64,000 bases of DNA from JANXQZ01 sp038225555 (GTDB taxonomy: Bacteria; Acidobacteriota; Terriglobia; Bryobacterales; Bryobacteraceae): contig JBBRRB010000002.1 in assembly GCA_038225555.1 (NCBI GenBank), forward strand, positions 273,884 to 337,883, in the 5' to 3' direction. The translations under genes were made by a program, and so were the position numbers. Positions 15,764 through 24,619 of this stretch are shown piece after piece (position 1 is the first letter of the stretch; every line of letters starts with the position of its first letter). The notes below the pieces were generated by a model. That model did not search any database. It was not told the origin of the DNA and was given only the letters and a program-made list of their open reading frames with translations.

Positions 15764-18700
15764 TTAGAAGATAATCTTCAGAGCAAGCTGAACGTTGAAG
15801 GGTTCGCCAGCTCCGATCCCGGTAGCTCCATTATAATCCCCGATAGTATCCGAAATCCGGCCAAAGCTGCCCGAACTCAGATTCCCGTTCGGAATCGGGA
15901 AGTTGCGATGGTTGAAAATATTGAACATTTCAACTCGGAACTGTGTGGTCACCCTCTCGGTAATCGGCGTATTCTTGAAGACTGAGAAATCCACGTCCGA
16001 GAATTTCGGCCCGTAGAACTGATTCCTCTTCTCGTTTCCGAACGTCCCCGGAGCCGGGAGCGCGAACGCAGCCTTGTTCAAGAATTGAACGTATCCATTC
16101 GCAAGCGTTGAACTAGTGCCGGCAAACGGATCTCCGACCACATCCACGCGATCCTTGCCCTCAAATGTCCCGCTGAAGTTCTTTCCGGCCGTGACCGTAA
16201 ACGGCAGTCCGCCGTAGAAGGTCAGCAATGAATTGAGCTGCCATCCCTTCACTAACCTTCTGGGTCCCATGGAGGGCGCAGGCAGTTCGTAAGTGATGTA
16301 ACTGGTGAACGTGTTGCGAACGTCGAAGCTCGAATTGCCATAATCTCCACGAAGGTTCCGGCTGTCGGCGGGATTGAGTCCGCGAACCGCCGACGCGTCA
16401 TCCAGCGAGTGTCCCAGCGTGTAGGAAAACTTGGATGTCAGCCCGCGCCAGGCATTGGTTCGAATGCTGGCGATCATTCCGTTATAGTGCGAGTTCGCGC
16501 CGGTGGAGACCTGATTAATAGTGGCGTAATTCGGGAACTGCGAATAAAACGGGCGGAGCTGATTCTGCGCTGCCCGCGTGGCCGCGGTTCCTAGCGCGGA
16601 TGGGGGCGGCTGATTGATATCGAGCACCGTCAGCAGGTGATGGCCGAGACTGCCGATGTACCCGACTTCGGCGACTACGCCACTGCCGATCTGATACTGC
16701 GTATTGAACGAGATGTTCTGGAGCGAGGCGTTCTTGAAACCCTGGTCTACCGAAAAGACTCCGTATGGCGGAGGAGGCAGGCTAGGATTCCCGAACACCG
16801 GCTGACCGGAGACAATGGTGTAATTGCTGCGCGTGGTGGAGAAGATAGGACTCGGCCCAGCCGGATTGTAAATTACCCCGGTCGCCCCGCTGTTTGGAGG
16901 GCGGTCGTCGCCGAAAGCGTTGAGGTTGGGGGAATCATAATAGACGCCGTAGCTGCCTCGTAACACTAGCTTGCTATTCTGCTCCGGCTGGTAGGCGAAA
17001 CCAAAACGAGGGGCGAAGTTGCCAAATCGCCTCGGATAGAGGGTATCGAGGCCGTTGCCGACAAACACGATTCCCTTGTTCGGAATAAACGTGGAGAAGC
17101 GGTGATCTTTATCGTAGAACGGTCCGAAATACTCCCAGCGCACGCCATAGTTCAAAGTCAGGTTCGGACGGATCTTGAACGTGTCCTGCACGAAGAGCGC
17201 GCCCGAGTTCATGTAGTAGTTGTCCTGCAGATGGCCCACTTGAATCGACGACGAGGAAACGTCGCCAGCCAGATAATCAGCTAGGCTCTTCAGGTTGTCC
17301 GAGACGTTGGGGTCATTCGCCCACGGACCTTGCGTGCCATCGAAGGAGAAAGTTCCTCTGGCGTTCCGCTGATAGAAAACGTCCAGGCGCGCTTTGCGGT
17401 ACTCTCCGCCAAAACGATACTGATGCTTTCCCGTGGTGTAACTGACCGTCTCTGTTATGTGTCCGGTGGTGTCAATGCGGCCGAGCGGCGGAGTCAAGCC
17501 GATTTCGTCGAAGCCGCCGATGGCGATATCCGGCGAACCTGACAAGCCGGCGCTGGTGACTCCCGTATTGAGCCCAAGCGCGACCGGGTTGAAGCCCGTG
17601 TTGAAGTCATTGAACGTCTGCTTGAAGTAGTTTACTCCGAGCAACGTTTGCGTCACTAGCTTGGGCGTGATCACGCTGTTATAGACCAGCGAGAAATTAT
17701 GCATGCGGCTAGGCGCCACCTGATAGTAATCCTTGTAGGGAGAACCGACAGGGGCGGTCTGCGCGCCAGTGCCGACAAAATAACGGAAGGCCAAGTTGTT
17801 CTTCTCGTTGAGAACGTAGTCGATCTTGCCGATGCCGTTGTCGCTGAAGTTGTCGCTGTTATCCGTGCTAAAGAAATTGTTCGTGGTCGCAGGACCCATG
17901 CGGCCGCGCGCGGGCCAGAATGAAAGCACCGCCGTAGACACCGGATTCACCGCGATGCCGTATTTCTGAAGAACGCCGGTTGCCTGCGATACCCAAGCCG
18001 CCGAGGGCTCGGTGGCGCTGGTGCCGTTGCCGACGATGAATTTTTGCCGCTCATACGTTAAGAAGTAGAACAACTTGTCCTTGATGATCGGCCCGCCGAC
18101 GGAAGCGCCAAACTGATTATTCTTCAGCTTCGGCTTGGGCGAACCCGCCGGAGCGAACGGCGTGTTAGCTGCCAGCGCGTCGTTGCGATTGAAGTAATAC
18201 ACGGTCCCATGCAGCGCGTTGGTGCCGGACTTGATCACCATGTTGATGGATCCGCCGCCATTGCGGCCCGCCTCTGCATTCGCATTGCTCTGCACGGAGA
18301 ACTGATCGATGGCATCGATGGGAAGCAGTGTTCCAGCCACTCCCGAGACGCCGCCTTGGTTCACGGCAGCCGAATTGTGCCAAGCGTCATTGTTGTCTGC
18401 GCCGTCAATCTGCCAGTTGTTCTGCGCGATGCGAGCGCCATTAATCGAGCCTGCACCGTTCACTCCAGGCGCAAGCTTGATCAGCTGCGTGAAGTCGCGA
18501 CCGTTCAGCGGCATATCCTGAACTGCCTTATCCGGGATCACTTCATTGAGCGTGGACGTGTCGGTATCGATCAACACTGCCTCGGCCGCCACCTCCACCG
18601 TCGTGGTTTGGGAGGCCACCTTCAATACGAACCGTAGCGCGGTGGTTTTACCCACTTCGACCGCTACCTTTTCCGCGCGCTCTTTGCCAAAACCGGACTG

Positions 18701-18943
18701 CGATACTGTAACTTCGTAGGTGCCGAGCGGAAGATCCTGAAATGTGAACTCGCCCGCGTTTGTGCTCAGCGAATCGCGTTTTAAACCAGTAGCGGGATTG
18801 ACCGCCTGCACGCTCGCGCCACCGATTGCAGCGCCGGAGGCATCCGTGATGGTCCCCGTGATGCCGCCTCGGAATGTTTGTGAAAAGCTTGAAGTGCTCA
18901 GCAGCGTGAGCAGGCCAAGCAGAATTAGTGTGCGTTGCTTCAT
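15764..18943 (-). CDS. Oar-like TonB-dependent outer membrane receptor with carboxypeptidase-regulatory-like domain
   Basis: 1059 residues from the ATG at 18943, chosen because AGGGGG lies four bases upstream and a signal peptide (MKQRTLILLGLLTLLS) follows directly. Residues about 25-110 form a CarboxypepD_reg-like beta domain (GITGTITDASGAAIGGASVQ). A plug follows with the typical DMPLNGRDFTQLIKLAPGV, then a long beta-barrel with YVNFRYG-like pieces (TLNYGVRWEYFGPFYD, APRFGFAYQP). The protein ends in phenylalanine (LKIIF), as outer-membrane barrel proteins do. This family is greatly expanded in Acidobacteriota and is thought to take up polymers or oligosaccharides; the ligand here is unknown. 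Confidence 0.95.
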   Translation of the reverse strand: MKQRTLILLGLLTLLSTSSFSQTFRGGITGTITDASGAAIGGASVQAVNPATGLKRDSLSTNAGEFTFQDLPLGTYEVTVSQSGFGKERAEKVAVEVGKTTALRFVLKVASQTTTVEVAAEAVLIDTDTSTLNEVIPDKAVQDMPLNGRDFTQLIKLAPGVNGAGSINGARIAQNNWQIDGADNNDAWHNSAAVNQGGVSGVAGTLLPIDAIDQFSVQSNANAEAGRNGGGSINMVIKSGTNALHGTVYYFNRNDALAANTPFAPAGSPKPKLKNNQFGASVGGPIIKDKLFYFLTYERQKFIVGNGTSATEPSAAWVSQATGVLQKYGIAVNPVSTAVLSFWPARGRMGPATTNNFFSTDNSDNFSDNGIGKIDYVLNEKNNLAFRYFVGTGAQTAPVGSPYKDYYQVAPSRMHNFSLVYNSVITPKLVTQTLLGVNYFKQTFNDFNTGFNPVALGLNTGVTSAGLSGSPDIAIGGFDEIGLTPPLGRIDTTGHITETVSYTTGKHQYRFGGEYRKARLDVFYQRNARGTFSFDGTQGPWANDPNVSDNLKSLADYLAGDVSSSSIQVGHLQDNYYMNSGALFVQDTFKIRPNLTLNYGVRWEYFGPFYDKDHRFSTFIPNKGIVFVGNGLDTLYPRRFGNFAPRFGFAYQPEQNSKLVLRGSYGVYYDSPNLNAFGDDRPPNSGATGVIYNPAGPSPIFSTTRSNYTIVSGQPVFGNPSLPPPPYGVFSVDQGFKNASLQNISFNTQYQIGSGVVAEVGYIGSLGHHLLTVLDINQPPPSALGTAATRAAQNQLRPFYSQFPNYATINQVSTGANSHYNGMIASIRTNAWRGLTSKFSYTLGHSLDDASAVRGLNPADSRNLRGDYGNSSFDVRNTFTSYITYELPAPSMGPRRLVKGWQLNSLLTFYGGLPFTVTAGKNFSGTFEGKDRVDVVGDPFAGTSSTLANGYVQFLNKAAFALPAPGTFGNEKRNQFYGPKFSDVDFSVFKNTPITERVTTQFRVEMFNIFNHRNFPIPNGNLSSGSFGRISDTIGDYNGATGIGAGEPFNVQLALKIIF

Positions 18944-19013
18944 CGTGCCCCCTTGCGAATGAAAATAGCGGAAGTGCGGACGGGGCGACTTCATCGTCGT
19001 GAAACTAACCGTT

Positions 19014-19036
19014 TGCTAGATTAAATTAGTCTAGCA
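19014..19036. promoter_or_regulatory. Palindromic operator-like element between divergent genes
   Basis: TGCTAGA (19014-19020) and TCTAGCA (19030-19036) form a perfect 7-bp inverted repeat around a nine-base AT-rich spacer. It lies 16 bases before the methyltransferase start and about 70 bases upstream of the TonB receptor start, so a bound protein could influence both. Which regulator would bind is unknown. Confidence 0.4.
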
Positions 19037-19051
19037 CGCGGAAATTCACCT

Positions 19052-19600
19052 ATGCCAACGTTTGCTTATTTGATTCTGATGGCTGGATGGGTAGTTTGGA
19101 TAACACCGTTTTTCCTTCTTCGGAAGGGGACGCGCACCGCCTCCCAGCTAGACAAGCGGGCGCGCTGGGGTGTTGTCATTCAGGCCCTCGCATTCATGCT
19201 AGTATTCTTTCGTTTCTTCTGGATAAGCCGTCCCGAGGGCATCAGGGTGGCCTTATCAGTTTTCTTTCTTTGCGTTGGCGACATTCTTTCCTGGACGAGC
19301 GCTCGAACTCTGGGGCGCCAATGGCGCATCGACGCGGGACTGAACGCCGACCACGAGCTGATCCAGACCGGGGCGTATCGCGTGATCCGCCATCCGATTT
19401 ACGCGTCCATGCTGTGCATGCTGTTGGGCGCCGGATTCATGTTGACGCGCTGGCCGTTTTTCGCCTTAAGCTTGGTGGTCTTTCTGGTTGGCATAGAGAT
19501 AAGAGTCAGGGTCGAAGATGGCCTACTATTGTCCCGCTTTGGTGCCAAGTTTCTCGAATACAAGAGAAACGTGCGCGCTTACATTCCGATGGTGCGGTAA
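19052..19600 (+). CDS. Isoprenylcysteine carboxyl methyltransferase-like membrane protein
   Basis: 182 residues with about five hydrophobic segments (for example YLILMAGWVVWITPFFLL and LSVFFLCVGDILSW). The C-terminal half carries the ICMT/phospholipid-methyltransferase SAM-binding pattern: LIQTGAYRVIRHPIYASM followed by a hydrophobic helix, then RVEDGLLLSRFGAKFLEYKR. These proteins methylate lipids, small thiols or related acceptors at the inner membrane; the substrate here is undetermined. It diverges from the TonB receptor gene and is followed 19 bases later by the sulfatase-modifying-factor-like gene. Confidence 0.88.
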   Translation: MPTFAYLILMAGWVVWITPFFLLRKGTRTASQLDKRARWGVVIQALAFMLVFFRFFWISRPEGIRVALSVFFLCVGDILSWTSARTLGRQWRIDAGLNADHELIQTGAYRVIRHPIYASMLCMLLGAGFMLTRWPFFALSLVVFLVGIEIRVRVEDGLLLSRFGAKFLEYKRNVRAYIPMVR

Positions 19601-19619
19601 GACCTGTCACAATGGTCGC

Positions 19620-20429
19620 ATGCAGGTGTCGCGGAGGCTGTGTCTAAACGGTATCGGCATGTCGCTCCTCCTCTCCCGACTGCAGGCGACGGAGGACGAG
19701 GCAATTGGCATCGGTGCGCTCACGGACGGTTCGGGCATGGTGCGAATTCCGCCAGGCGAGTTCTCTATGGGGGCGGCGGACGGAAATCCAGACGAAGGCC
19801 CGGTGCACCGCGTGCGAATCAGCCGGGCATTTGAGATCGGCAAGTTCGAAGTGACGCAGGCTCAGTGGGAGACAGTCTTAGCGGACGCGCATCCTCGCCC
19901 TGGAGTGCCCTTGCTGAATTCACAAGGAGCGGAGGTTAGCCGCAAGCCTAGCCATTTCAAGGGTCCGTCGTTGCCTGTGGAGAGCGTCTCGTGGGACGAC
20001 GTGCAGCTCTTTCTCGCCCGTTTGAATGAACGCGACCCTAAGCACTCATACAGATTGCCGACGGAGGCCGAGTGGGAATATGCCGCAAAGCATCGGGCGG
20101 CGCTGGAGACCAGGGCATGGTACAAGGACAACTCCGGGGAGTCCACGCACTTGGTGGGACAGAAGCAGGCGAACGCTACGGGGTTATTCGACATGGATGG
20201 GAACGTGGCCGAGTGGGTCCACGATTGGTATGGCCACGAATACTACGACGAGACGCCGCTAGCCGACCCGCAAGGACCGAGAACAGGATCTTATCGCGTA
20301 TTTCGAGGCGGCAGTTGGCTGGATGATGGGCAGTATTGCCGTCCGACGTTTCGACGATTCGATTTTCCCGTAAACCGGTTCTACAACGTAGGATTTCGCG
20401 TTGTGCGAACTGCGAGGACCGATTCGTAG
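19620..20429 (+). CDS. Formylglycine-generating-enzyme (SUMF1) fold protein, probably not a true FGE
   Basis: 269 residues from the ATG at 19620, giving a plausible export signal (LNGIGMSLLLSRLQA). The FGE-sulfatase fold is clear: MVRIPPGEFSMGAADGNPDE, FEIGKFEVTQAQWE, LPVESVSWDDVQLFLARLNE, YRLPTEAEWEYAAK, GLFDMDGNVAEWVHDWYG and YRVFRGGSWLDDGQYCRPTF. In genuine formylglycine-generating enzymes the end of this region has two copper-binding cysteines; here only the second remains and the first position is acidic. It is therefore more likely a binding or other SUMF1-like protein. No sulfatase is nearby. Confidence 0.9.
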   Translation: MQVSRRLCLNGIGMSLLLSRLQATEDEAIGIGALTDGSGMVRIPPGEFSMGAADGNPDEGPVHRVRISRAFEIGKFEVTQAQWETVLADAHPRPGVPLLNSQGAEVSRKPSHFKGPSLPVESVSWDDVQLFLARLNERDPKHSYRLPTEAEWEYAAKHRAALETRAWYKDNSGESTHLVGQKQANATGLFDMDGNVAEWVHDWYGHEYYDETPLADPQGPRTGSYRVFRGGSWLDDGQYCRPTFRRFDFPVNRFYNVGFRVVRTARTDS

Positions 20430-20430
20430 T

Positions 20431-20530
20431 GTGGGCCAGCCAATCTTGGCTGCAGCCGGCTTTCATCCGGCTCTCCGGGCCAGAACAAAGCCGCCTGAAA
20501 GGCGGCTGCGGGCAGGATTGCCCGCCCCAC
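20431..20530. repeat. REP-like palindromic repeat, copy A
   Basis: A 100-bp imperfect palindrome bounded by GTGGG and CCCAC. It contains an outer arm pair (CCAATCTTGG side with GGCAGGATTGCC side) and two inner hairpins, GCCGGCT/ATCCGGC-like and AGCCGCCT/AGGCGGCT. Copies B (24464) and C (61157) share most positions. It separates the SUMF1-like gene from the cation diffusion facilitator gene and ends two bases before the proposed GTG start of the latter. Confidence 0.9.
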
Positions 20531-20532
20531 AA

Positions 20533-21405
20533 GTGACCCCGGATCAAATCGCGCGCCGGGTCGCGATGATCAGCATCTTCGTCAGTGCAGGCCTTGCCGC
20601 GCTCAAGATCACCATCGGCATGAAAGCGGGTTCCACGGCAGTAGTTTCGGATGGGTTCGAATCCGCGGCGGACGTGCTGGCCTCGGGATTCGTTCTGTTT
20701 GGACTCACTCTTGCAGCCAAGCCCGCCGATGAGGACCATCCCTACGGCCACGGTCGATTCGAAACCTTAACGGGTCTTCTGGTGGGATTGCTGCTATCGG
20801 CGACGGGGGTTCTGATCTGCGTGCGAGCCACCGGTCGGCTGTTCGAGATTCAACATCAGCCGGCCGCCTACGCTGTTTGGCCGATGTTCGCTTCCGTCGG
20901 TATCAAGTCCGTAAGCTGGTGGTTTAAGCGTTCGTATGGCCAGCGCATTCGCAGCGACTCCCTGCTGGCCGATTCGCAAAATGACGCCGTCGACATTCTT
21001 TCGGGGGTCACGGCGCTCATCGCTCTGGGCATCACGCTAGTGGATCCTGCGCGTTTTATCGCAGCCGACCACATAGGCGGTTTTGCGGTTGGGCTGATCG
21101 TAATTTTCCTGGGCATCCACGTGATCCGCGACACTACTAATCACTTAGTGGACACCATGCCTCCGCCTCCATTGCTGCTCGAGATTCGGAATATGGCGAT
21201 GAGCGTTCCAGGCGCTCTCGGCGTGGAGAAATGCTTTGCACGCAAGACAGGCCTCAAGTACCACGTAGACCTGCATCTTGAAGTAAACCCATCCATGACC
21301 GTACGGGAGTCGCACGAGATTGCGACCAAGGTGCGAATCAAGATTAAAGAAGAGCTGGACTGGGTGGCCGACGTTTTGGTGCACGTGGAGCCGCACGCCG
21401 ACTGA
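20533..21405 (+). CDS. Cation diffusion facilitator family metal transporter
   Basis: 290 residues from a GTG immediately after repeat copy A; the same frame is open back through the repeat to 20401, so the true start is uncertain. Six membrane helices and a C-terminal cytoplasmic ferredoxin-like domain are visible. Family motifs: SDGFESAADVLAS in helix 2, the loop DEDHPYGHGRFE, and LLADSQNDAVDILSG in helix 5; the aspartate-rich sites resemble the manganese/iron-type subgroup rather than the His-Asp zinc type. It exports divalent metal in exchange for protons. The 3' end overlaps the ROK gene by 62 bases, tail to tail. Confidence 0.92.
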   Translation: MTPDQIARRVAMISIFVSAGLAALKITIGMKAGSTAVVSDGFESAADVLASGFVLFGLTLAAKPADEDHPYGHGRFETLTGLLVGLLLSATGVLICVRATGRLFEIQHQPAAYAVWPMFASVGIKSVSWWFKRSYGQRIRSDSLLADSQNDAVDILSGVTALIALGITLVDPARFIAADHIGGFAVGLIVIFLGIHVIRDTTNHLVDTMPPPPLLLEIRNMAMSVPGALGVEKCFARKTGLKYHVDLHLEVNPSMTVRESHEIATKVRIKIKEELDWVADVLVHVEPHAD

Positions 21406-22312
21406 GAGCGCCAAGGCGCGCCGCGCCGAATAAGCCAGCCTCGTTTCCCAGAATCGCCTTCTCGATCCGCGTGTCGGTGTTCCGGAAAGCAAACGACCTC
21501 TTGCGCGTTTCGGCAAGCATAGCGGGCGCGAACTGGTCCCATGCAGGCAGCGGTCCGCCGCTCAGCAGATACAAGGGAAAATTGAAGACGTTGACTAACA
21601 TGGCGAGCGCCGTCCCAAGCGCGCGGCCCACGATATCGAAGATCATGATGGCCTTTTCGTCCCCTTGGGTCGCCAGGTTGTAAACGTCTTCCGAGCTCAG
21701 CTCCGAGCCTAATTGCATCATCTTCGCCATCCCCGTGATCGCCGTCGCGGAGGCGTGTTTTTCCAGGCAGCCCTGATTCCCGCAGCCGCACGGGTTCCCA
21801 TTCGGAACTATAGTGATGTGGCCGACCTCCCCGGCCATTCCCAAATATCCATGGAGCACTTTCCCCTTGGAGATAATGCCGCCGCCGATTCCGGTGCCTA
21901 GCGTCAGCAGGACCAGGTCGTCAACTCCCCTGCCGGCCCCCATCCACTGTTCGCCGAGGGCTGCTGCATTGGCATCGTTTTCAAGAACGACGGGCGCTCC
22001 CAGTTTGTCTCCAATCACATCTCGCGCGGCGAAGCCTTCAAACTCGGGAAGGTTATTCGAGTTCAGGATCATCCCTTTGTCCATTAAGATGAATCCCGGC
22101 AGGCACACACCGACCCCGAGCAAGTGGGCCCTCCCGCATTCGTCTCTCAATTTGTTGATCGATGAAACGATGTCGTCGATTACAGTATCGCGGCCATGCG
22201 ATAACTGCGCCCGGCCTGCAATTCTGGATACGACCCGGCCATCGCTGCTGATCGCCGCAGCGCGCAGGTTCGTTCCGCCCAAGTCAACGCCGATTGAGTA
22301 TCGATCCGTCAT
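21344..22312 (-). CDS. ROK family sugar kinase (glucokinase-like)
   Basis: 322 residues. The ATP-binding motif GVDLGGTNLRAA is at the N-terminus, followed by GVGVCLPG, ENDANAAALGE with the catalytic aspartate, LTLGTGIGGGII, and the ROK zinc site with EVGHIT plus CGCGNQGCLE. This layout fits glucokinase or a related hexose or N-acetylhexosamine kinase rather than a DNA-binding ROK repressor, because no helix-turn-helix precedes it. The C-terminus is a basic, proline-rich tail (RRAAPRAPKRRPP). It follows the Gfo/Idh/MocA pseudogene by 18 bases, suggesting a former sugar-catabolic operon. Confidence 0.92.
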   Translation of the reverse strand: MTDRYSIGVDLGGTNLRAAAISSDGRVVSRIAGRAQLSHGRDTVIDDIVSSINKLRDECGRAHLLGVGVCLPGFILMDKGMILNSNNLPEFEGFAARDVIGDKLGAPVVLENDANAAALGEQWMGAGRGVDDLVLLTLGTGIGGGIISKGKVLHGYLGMAGEVGHITIVPNGNPCGCGNQGCLEKHASATAITGMAKMMQLGSELSSEDVYNLATQGDEKAIMIFDIVGRALGTALAMLVNVFNFPLYLLSGGPLPAWDQFAPAMLAETRKRSFAFRNTDTRIEKAILGNEAGLFGAARLGALSRRAAPRAPKRRPPSPALL

Positions 22313-22330
22313 AACCTCATGTCACCCGTG

Positions 22331-23564
22331 TCAGCCCAGTTTATATGGCGCCCGGTACTGATACGAGAGCAGCTTATTGGCGGGGGCGTTATTCGGGAAA
22401 CGTTCCGCACCGGGGTCCCATTCCAAGTAACTTTTGGTCTTGTAAGCGATGTTGCCGATCAGCGTGGCCGAGGTTGAGAGGTGTCCGGTGAGAACGTCGC
22501 AGTTGCACTTGGCGCGAGTCTTGACACAATCGAGAAAATTGCGGGCATGAAACGCCGTGTCGGAACTGCCGCTCGCCTTTCTCCCCTCGATGACGGAGTG
22601 CTTGCTGGATGGATAAGCCTTCTCGGATGTTCGGTCCAGCGGCGTGCGAGCGGGGAAATCTCGAACCGAGATCTTCTCGGGAACTATCTCCCATCGATTC
22701 CCATGCAAATACAACGTGCCCTTGGTTCCACGCAATTCCATCTCGGAATTCTGAGCGTTCCAAGGCGCACCGCTGGCGTTGTATTGAGAGAAGGTTACCA
22801 GCGCGGGGCCGTCGAACTGCCACAGAACATCCAGCGTGTCGGGAATCTCCCGATTGTCCTGGACTGCGAACTTGCCGCCCATCGCCGTTACGGCTTTGGG
22901 AGCGTCCTGCCCCAGGCACCAGCGCATCATGTCCATGTAATGCACGCCGAAGTTAGTAACCTGCCCGCCAGAATAGTTATAAAACCAACGGAATTTGTAA
23001 AACTCGCGATTCTTGTTGTAAGGGACGAAGGGTGCTGGACCAAGCCATTTGTCCCACTCTTCCTGACTGGGCGGCGGTCCATTGTCGGGCTTGCCGATGC
23101 CGACCGGCCATTCGTTCTGTATGTGGTACGCCTTGGCCACGGTTACTTGGCCAATGGCTCCGGACTGCACCGCGTCCACGGCTTCCTTTAGAAACTTAGC
23201 CGATCGCCGATGAATGCCAACCTGCACCACCCGATTGGTTTCTCCAGCGACCTTTACCATTTCGCGCCCTTCCGCGACCGTGAGCGAGAGCGGCTTCTCC
23301 ACATAAACATCCTTGCCCGCGCGACACGCGTCCACAAACATAATTGCGTGCCAATGATCCGGCGTCGCGATCACAGTGGCATCTACATTCTTATCCTCGA
23401 GCAGCTTGCGATAGTCGTTATACTTCGTGGGAGTTGCGCGCGATTTCTTCGCGGCGAAGTCCATGTAGTCAGTTCGCAGGTCGCATACTGCGACGGTTCG
23501 CGCCCAGGATTCGCGAATAGCTCAGAGCAGTGAGCGCGAAGGTTCTGCGGGAGATGTCATTCAT
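22331..23564 (-). pseudogene. Gfo/Idh/MocA oxidoreductase that has lost its NAD-binding motif
   Basis: The gene begins MNDISRRTFALTALSYSRIL in one frame, like the paralogue at 24620, but right after GANRR the sequence jumps into another frame at TVAVCDLRTDYMDFAAKK and then continues normally to the end (EKPLSLTVAEGREM, EFYKFRWFYNYSGGQ). Compared with the paralogue, about 30 residues holding the GVIGCGG Rossmann motif are missing at about 23500. The open frame from an internal ATG at 23464 gives 377 residues with no nucleotide-binding site. I therefore call it a pseudogene; an active short form is unlikely. Confidence 0.8.
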
Positions 23565-24437
23565 ATGAAACCTTTTTACTATAATCTGGTTGGCATGTTC
23601 TGTCGGGGCGTCGCAGTCCTTCTCGTTACCGTTATGAGTACATTCGCAGCAGCGAAGATTCTGGTTCACGGACACCGCGGGGCGCGGGCCATGTTTCCCG
23701 AAAACACGATTCCCGCTTTTGAGTATGCGATTCGCGCCGCGGTGGATGTTCTCGAACTGGATGTAGCCGTAACGAAGGACAATGTACTGGTAATCTCGCA
23801 CGATCCGCATCTGAATCCTGTGATCTGCAAGGGACCGGTGCCGAATGCGCTGATTCACAGCCTGACGTTTGCGCAAGTGCGCGAGTATGACTGCGGCGCG
23901 CTGAAAAATCCGAATTTCCCAAAGCAGCAGCCTGTGCCCGGCACTCGCATTCCAACGCTCGATGAAGTGCTCGGATTATCGGCGCAGGGAAACATCCAAT
24001 TCAACGTAGAGACCAAAATCTTCCTCGATCACCACGACTACACGCCGCCTCCAGAAGTGTTCGCAAAACTGATGTTGGAAGTGATTCGCAAGCATCATCT
24101 CGAGTCGAGAGTGATTCTTCAGTCGTTCGACTTCAGAACTCTGCATGCGATGAAAAAGCTCGCGCCGGAGATTCGCCGTTCGGCATTATACGAGGGCAAG
24201 GCCAAGAGTTTCGTCGAGATCGCGCGCGAGGGCGAGGCGACAATTATCTCGCCCGAGTTCATCCTGGTCACGCCGGAGCAAGTGAAGGCTGCGCATGCGG
24301 CGGGCGTGGAAGTGGTGCCATGGACTGCGAATCGTCCAGCGGATTGGGACAGGTTGATCGACGCGGGAGTGGATGCGATCATCAGCGACGATCCAGCGGC
24401 CTTGATCGCACATTTAAAGGCGCGCGGGCTGCGGTGA
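23565..24437 (+). CDS. Secreted glycerophosphodiester phosphodiesterase
   Basis: 290 residues with an N-terminal signal region (GVAVLLVTVMSTFAAA). The GDPD TIM barrel is recognised from VHGHRGARAMFPENT, the metal ligands in VLELDVAVTKDNVLVISHD, the IPTLDEVL motif, QFNVETKI and VVPWTANRPADWDRLIDAGV. It hydrolyses glycerophosphodiesters to glycerol-3-phosphate plus alcohol, presumably in the periplasm to salvage phospholipid head groups. The ATG at 23565 abuts the ATG of the divergent Gfo pseudogene (CATATG); an ATG at 23595 preceded by TATAAT at 23579 is a plausible alternative start with a very short leader. Confidence 0.92.
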   Translation: MKPFYYNLVGMFCRGVAVLLVTVMSTFAAAKILVHGHRGARAMFPENTIPAFEYAIRAAVDVLELDVAVTKDNVLVISHDPHLNPVICKGPVPNALIHSLTFAQVREYDCGALKNPNFPKQQPVPGTRIPTLDEVLGLSAQGNIQFNVETKIFLDHHDYTPPPEVFAKLMLEVIRKHHLESRVILQSFDFRTLHAMKKLAPEIRRSALYEGKAKSFVEIAREGEATIISPEFILVTPEQVKAAHAAGVEVVPWTANRPADWDRLIDAGVDAIISDDPAALIAHLKARGLR

Positions 24438-24463
24438 CTGACAATCTTGCATCTGAACAAATT

Positions 24464-24565
24464 GTGGGGCAGCCAATCCTGGCTGCAGCCGGCTTTCAGC
24501 CGGCTTCCCGGGGCCCGAACAAAGCCGCCTAGAAAGGCGGCTGCGGCCAGGATTGGCCGCCCCAC
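24464..24565. repeat. REP-like palindromic repeat, copy B
   Basis: A 102-bp element from GTGGGGC to GCCCCAC with outer arms GGCAGCCAATCCTGGCTGC and GGCCAGGATTGGCCGCC, an inner AGCCGGC..GCCGGCT hairpin and a second AGCCGCCT/AGGCGGCT hairpin. It lies between the phosphodiesterase and the next Gfo/Idh/MocA gene. Confidence 0.9.
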
Positions 24566-24619
24566 AAAATGCAAGAGTATCAACAACCCACGATGGTAGA
24601 ATTTAGCTGTTTCCATAAA

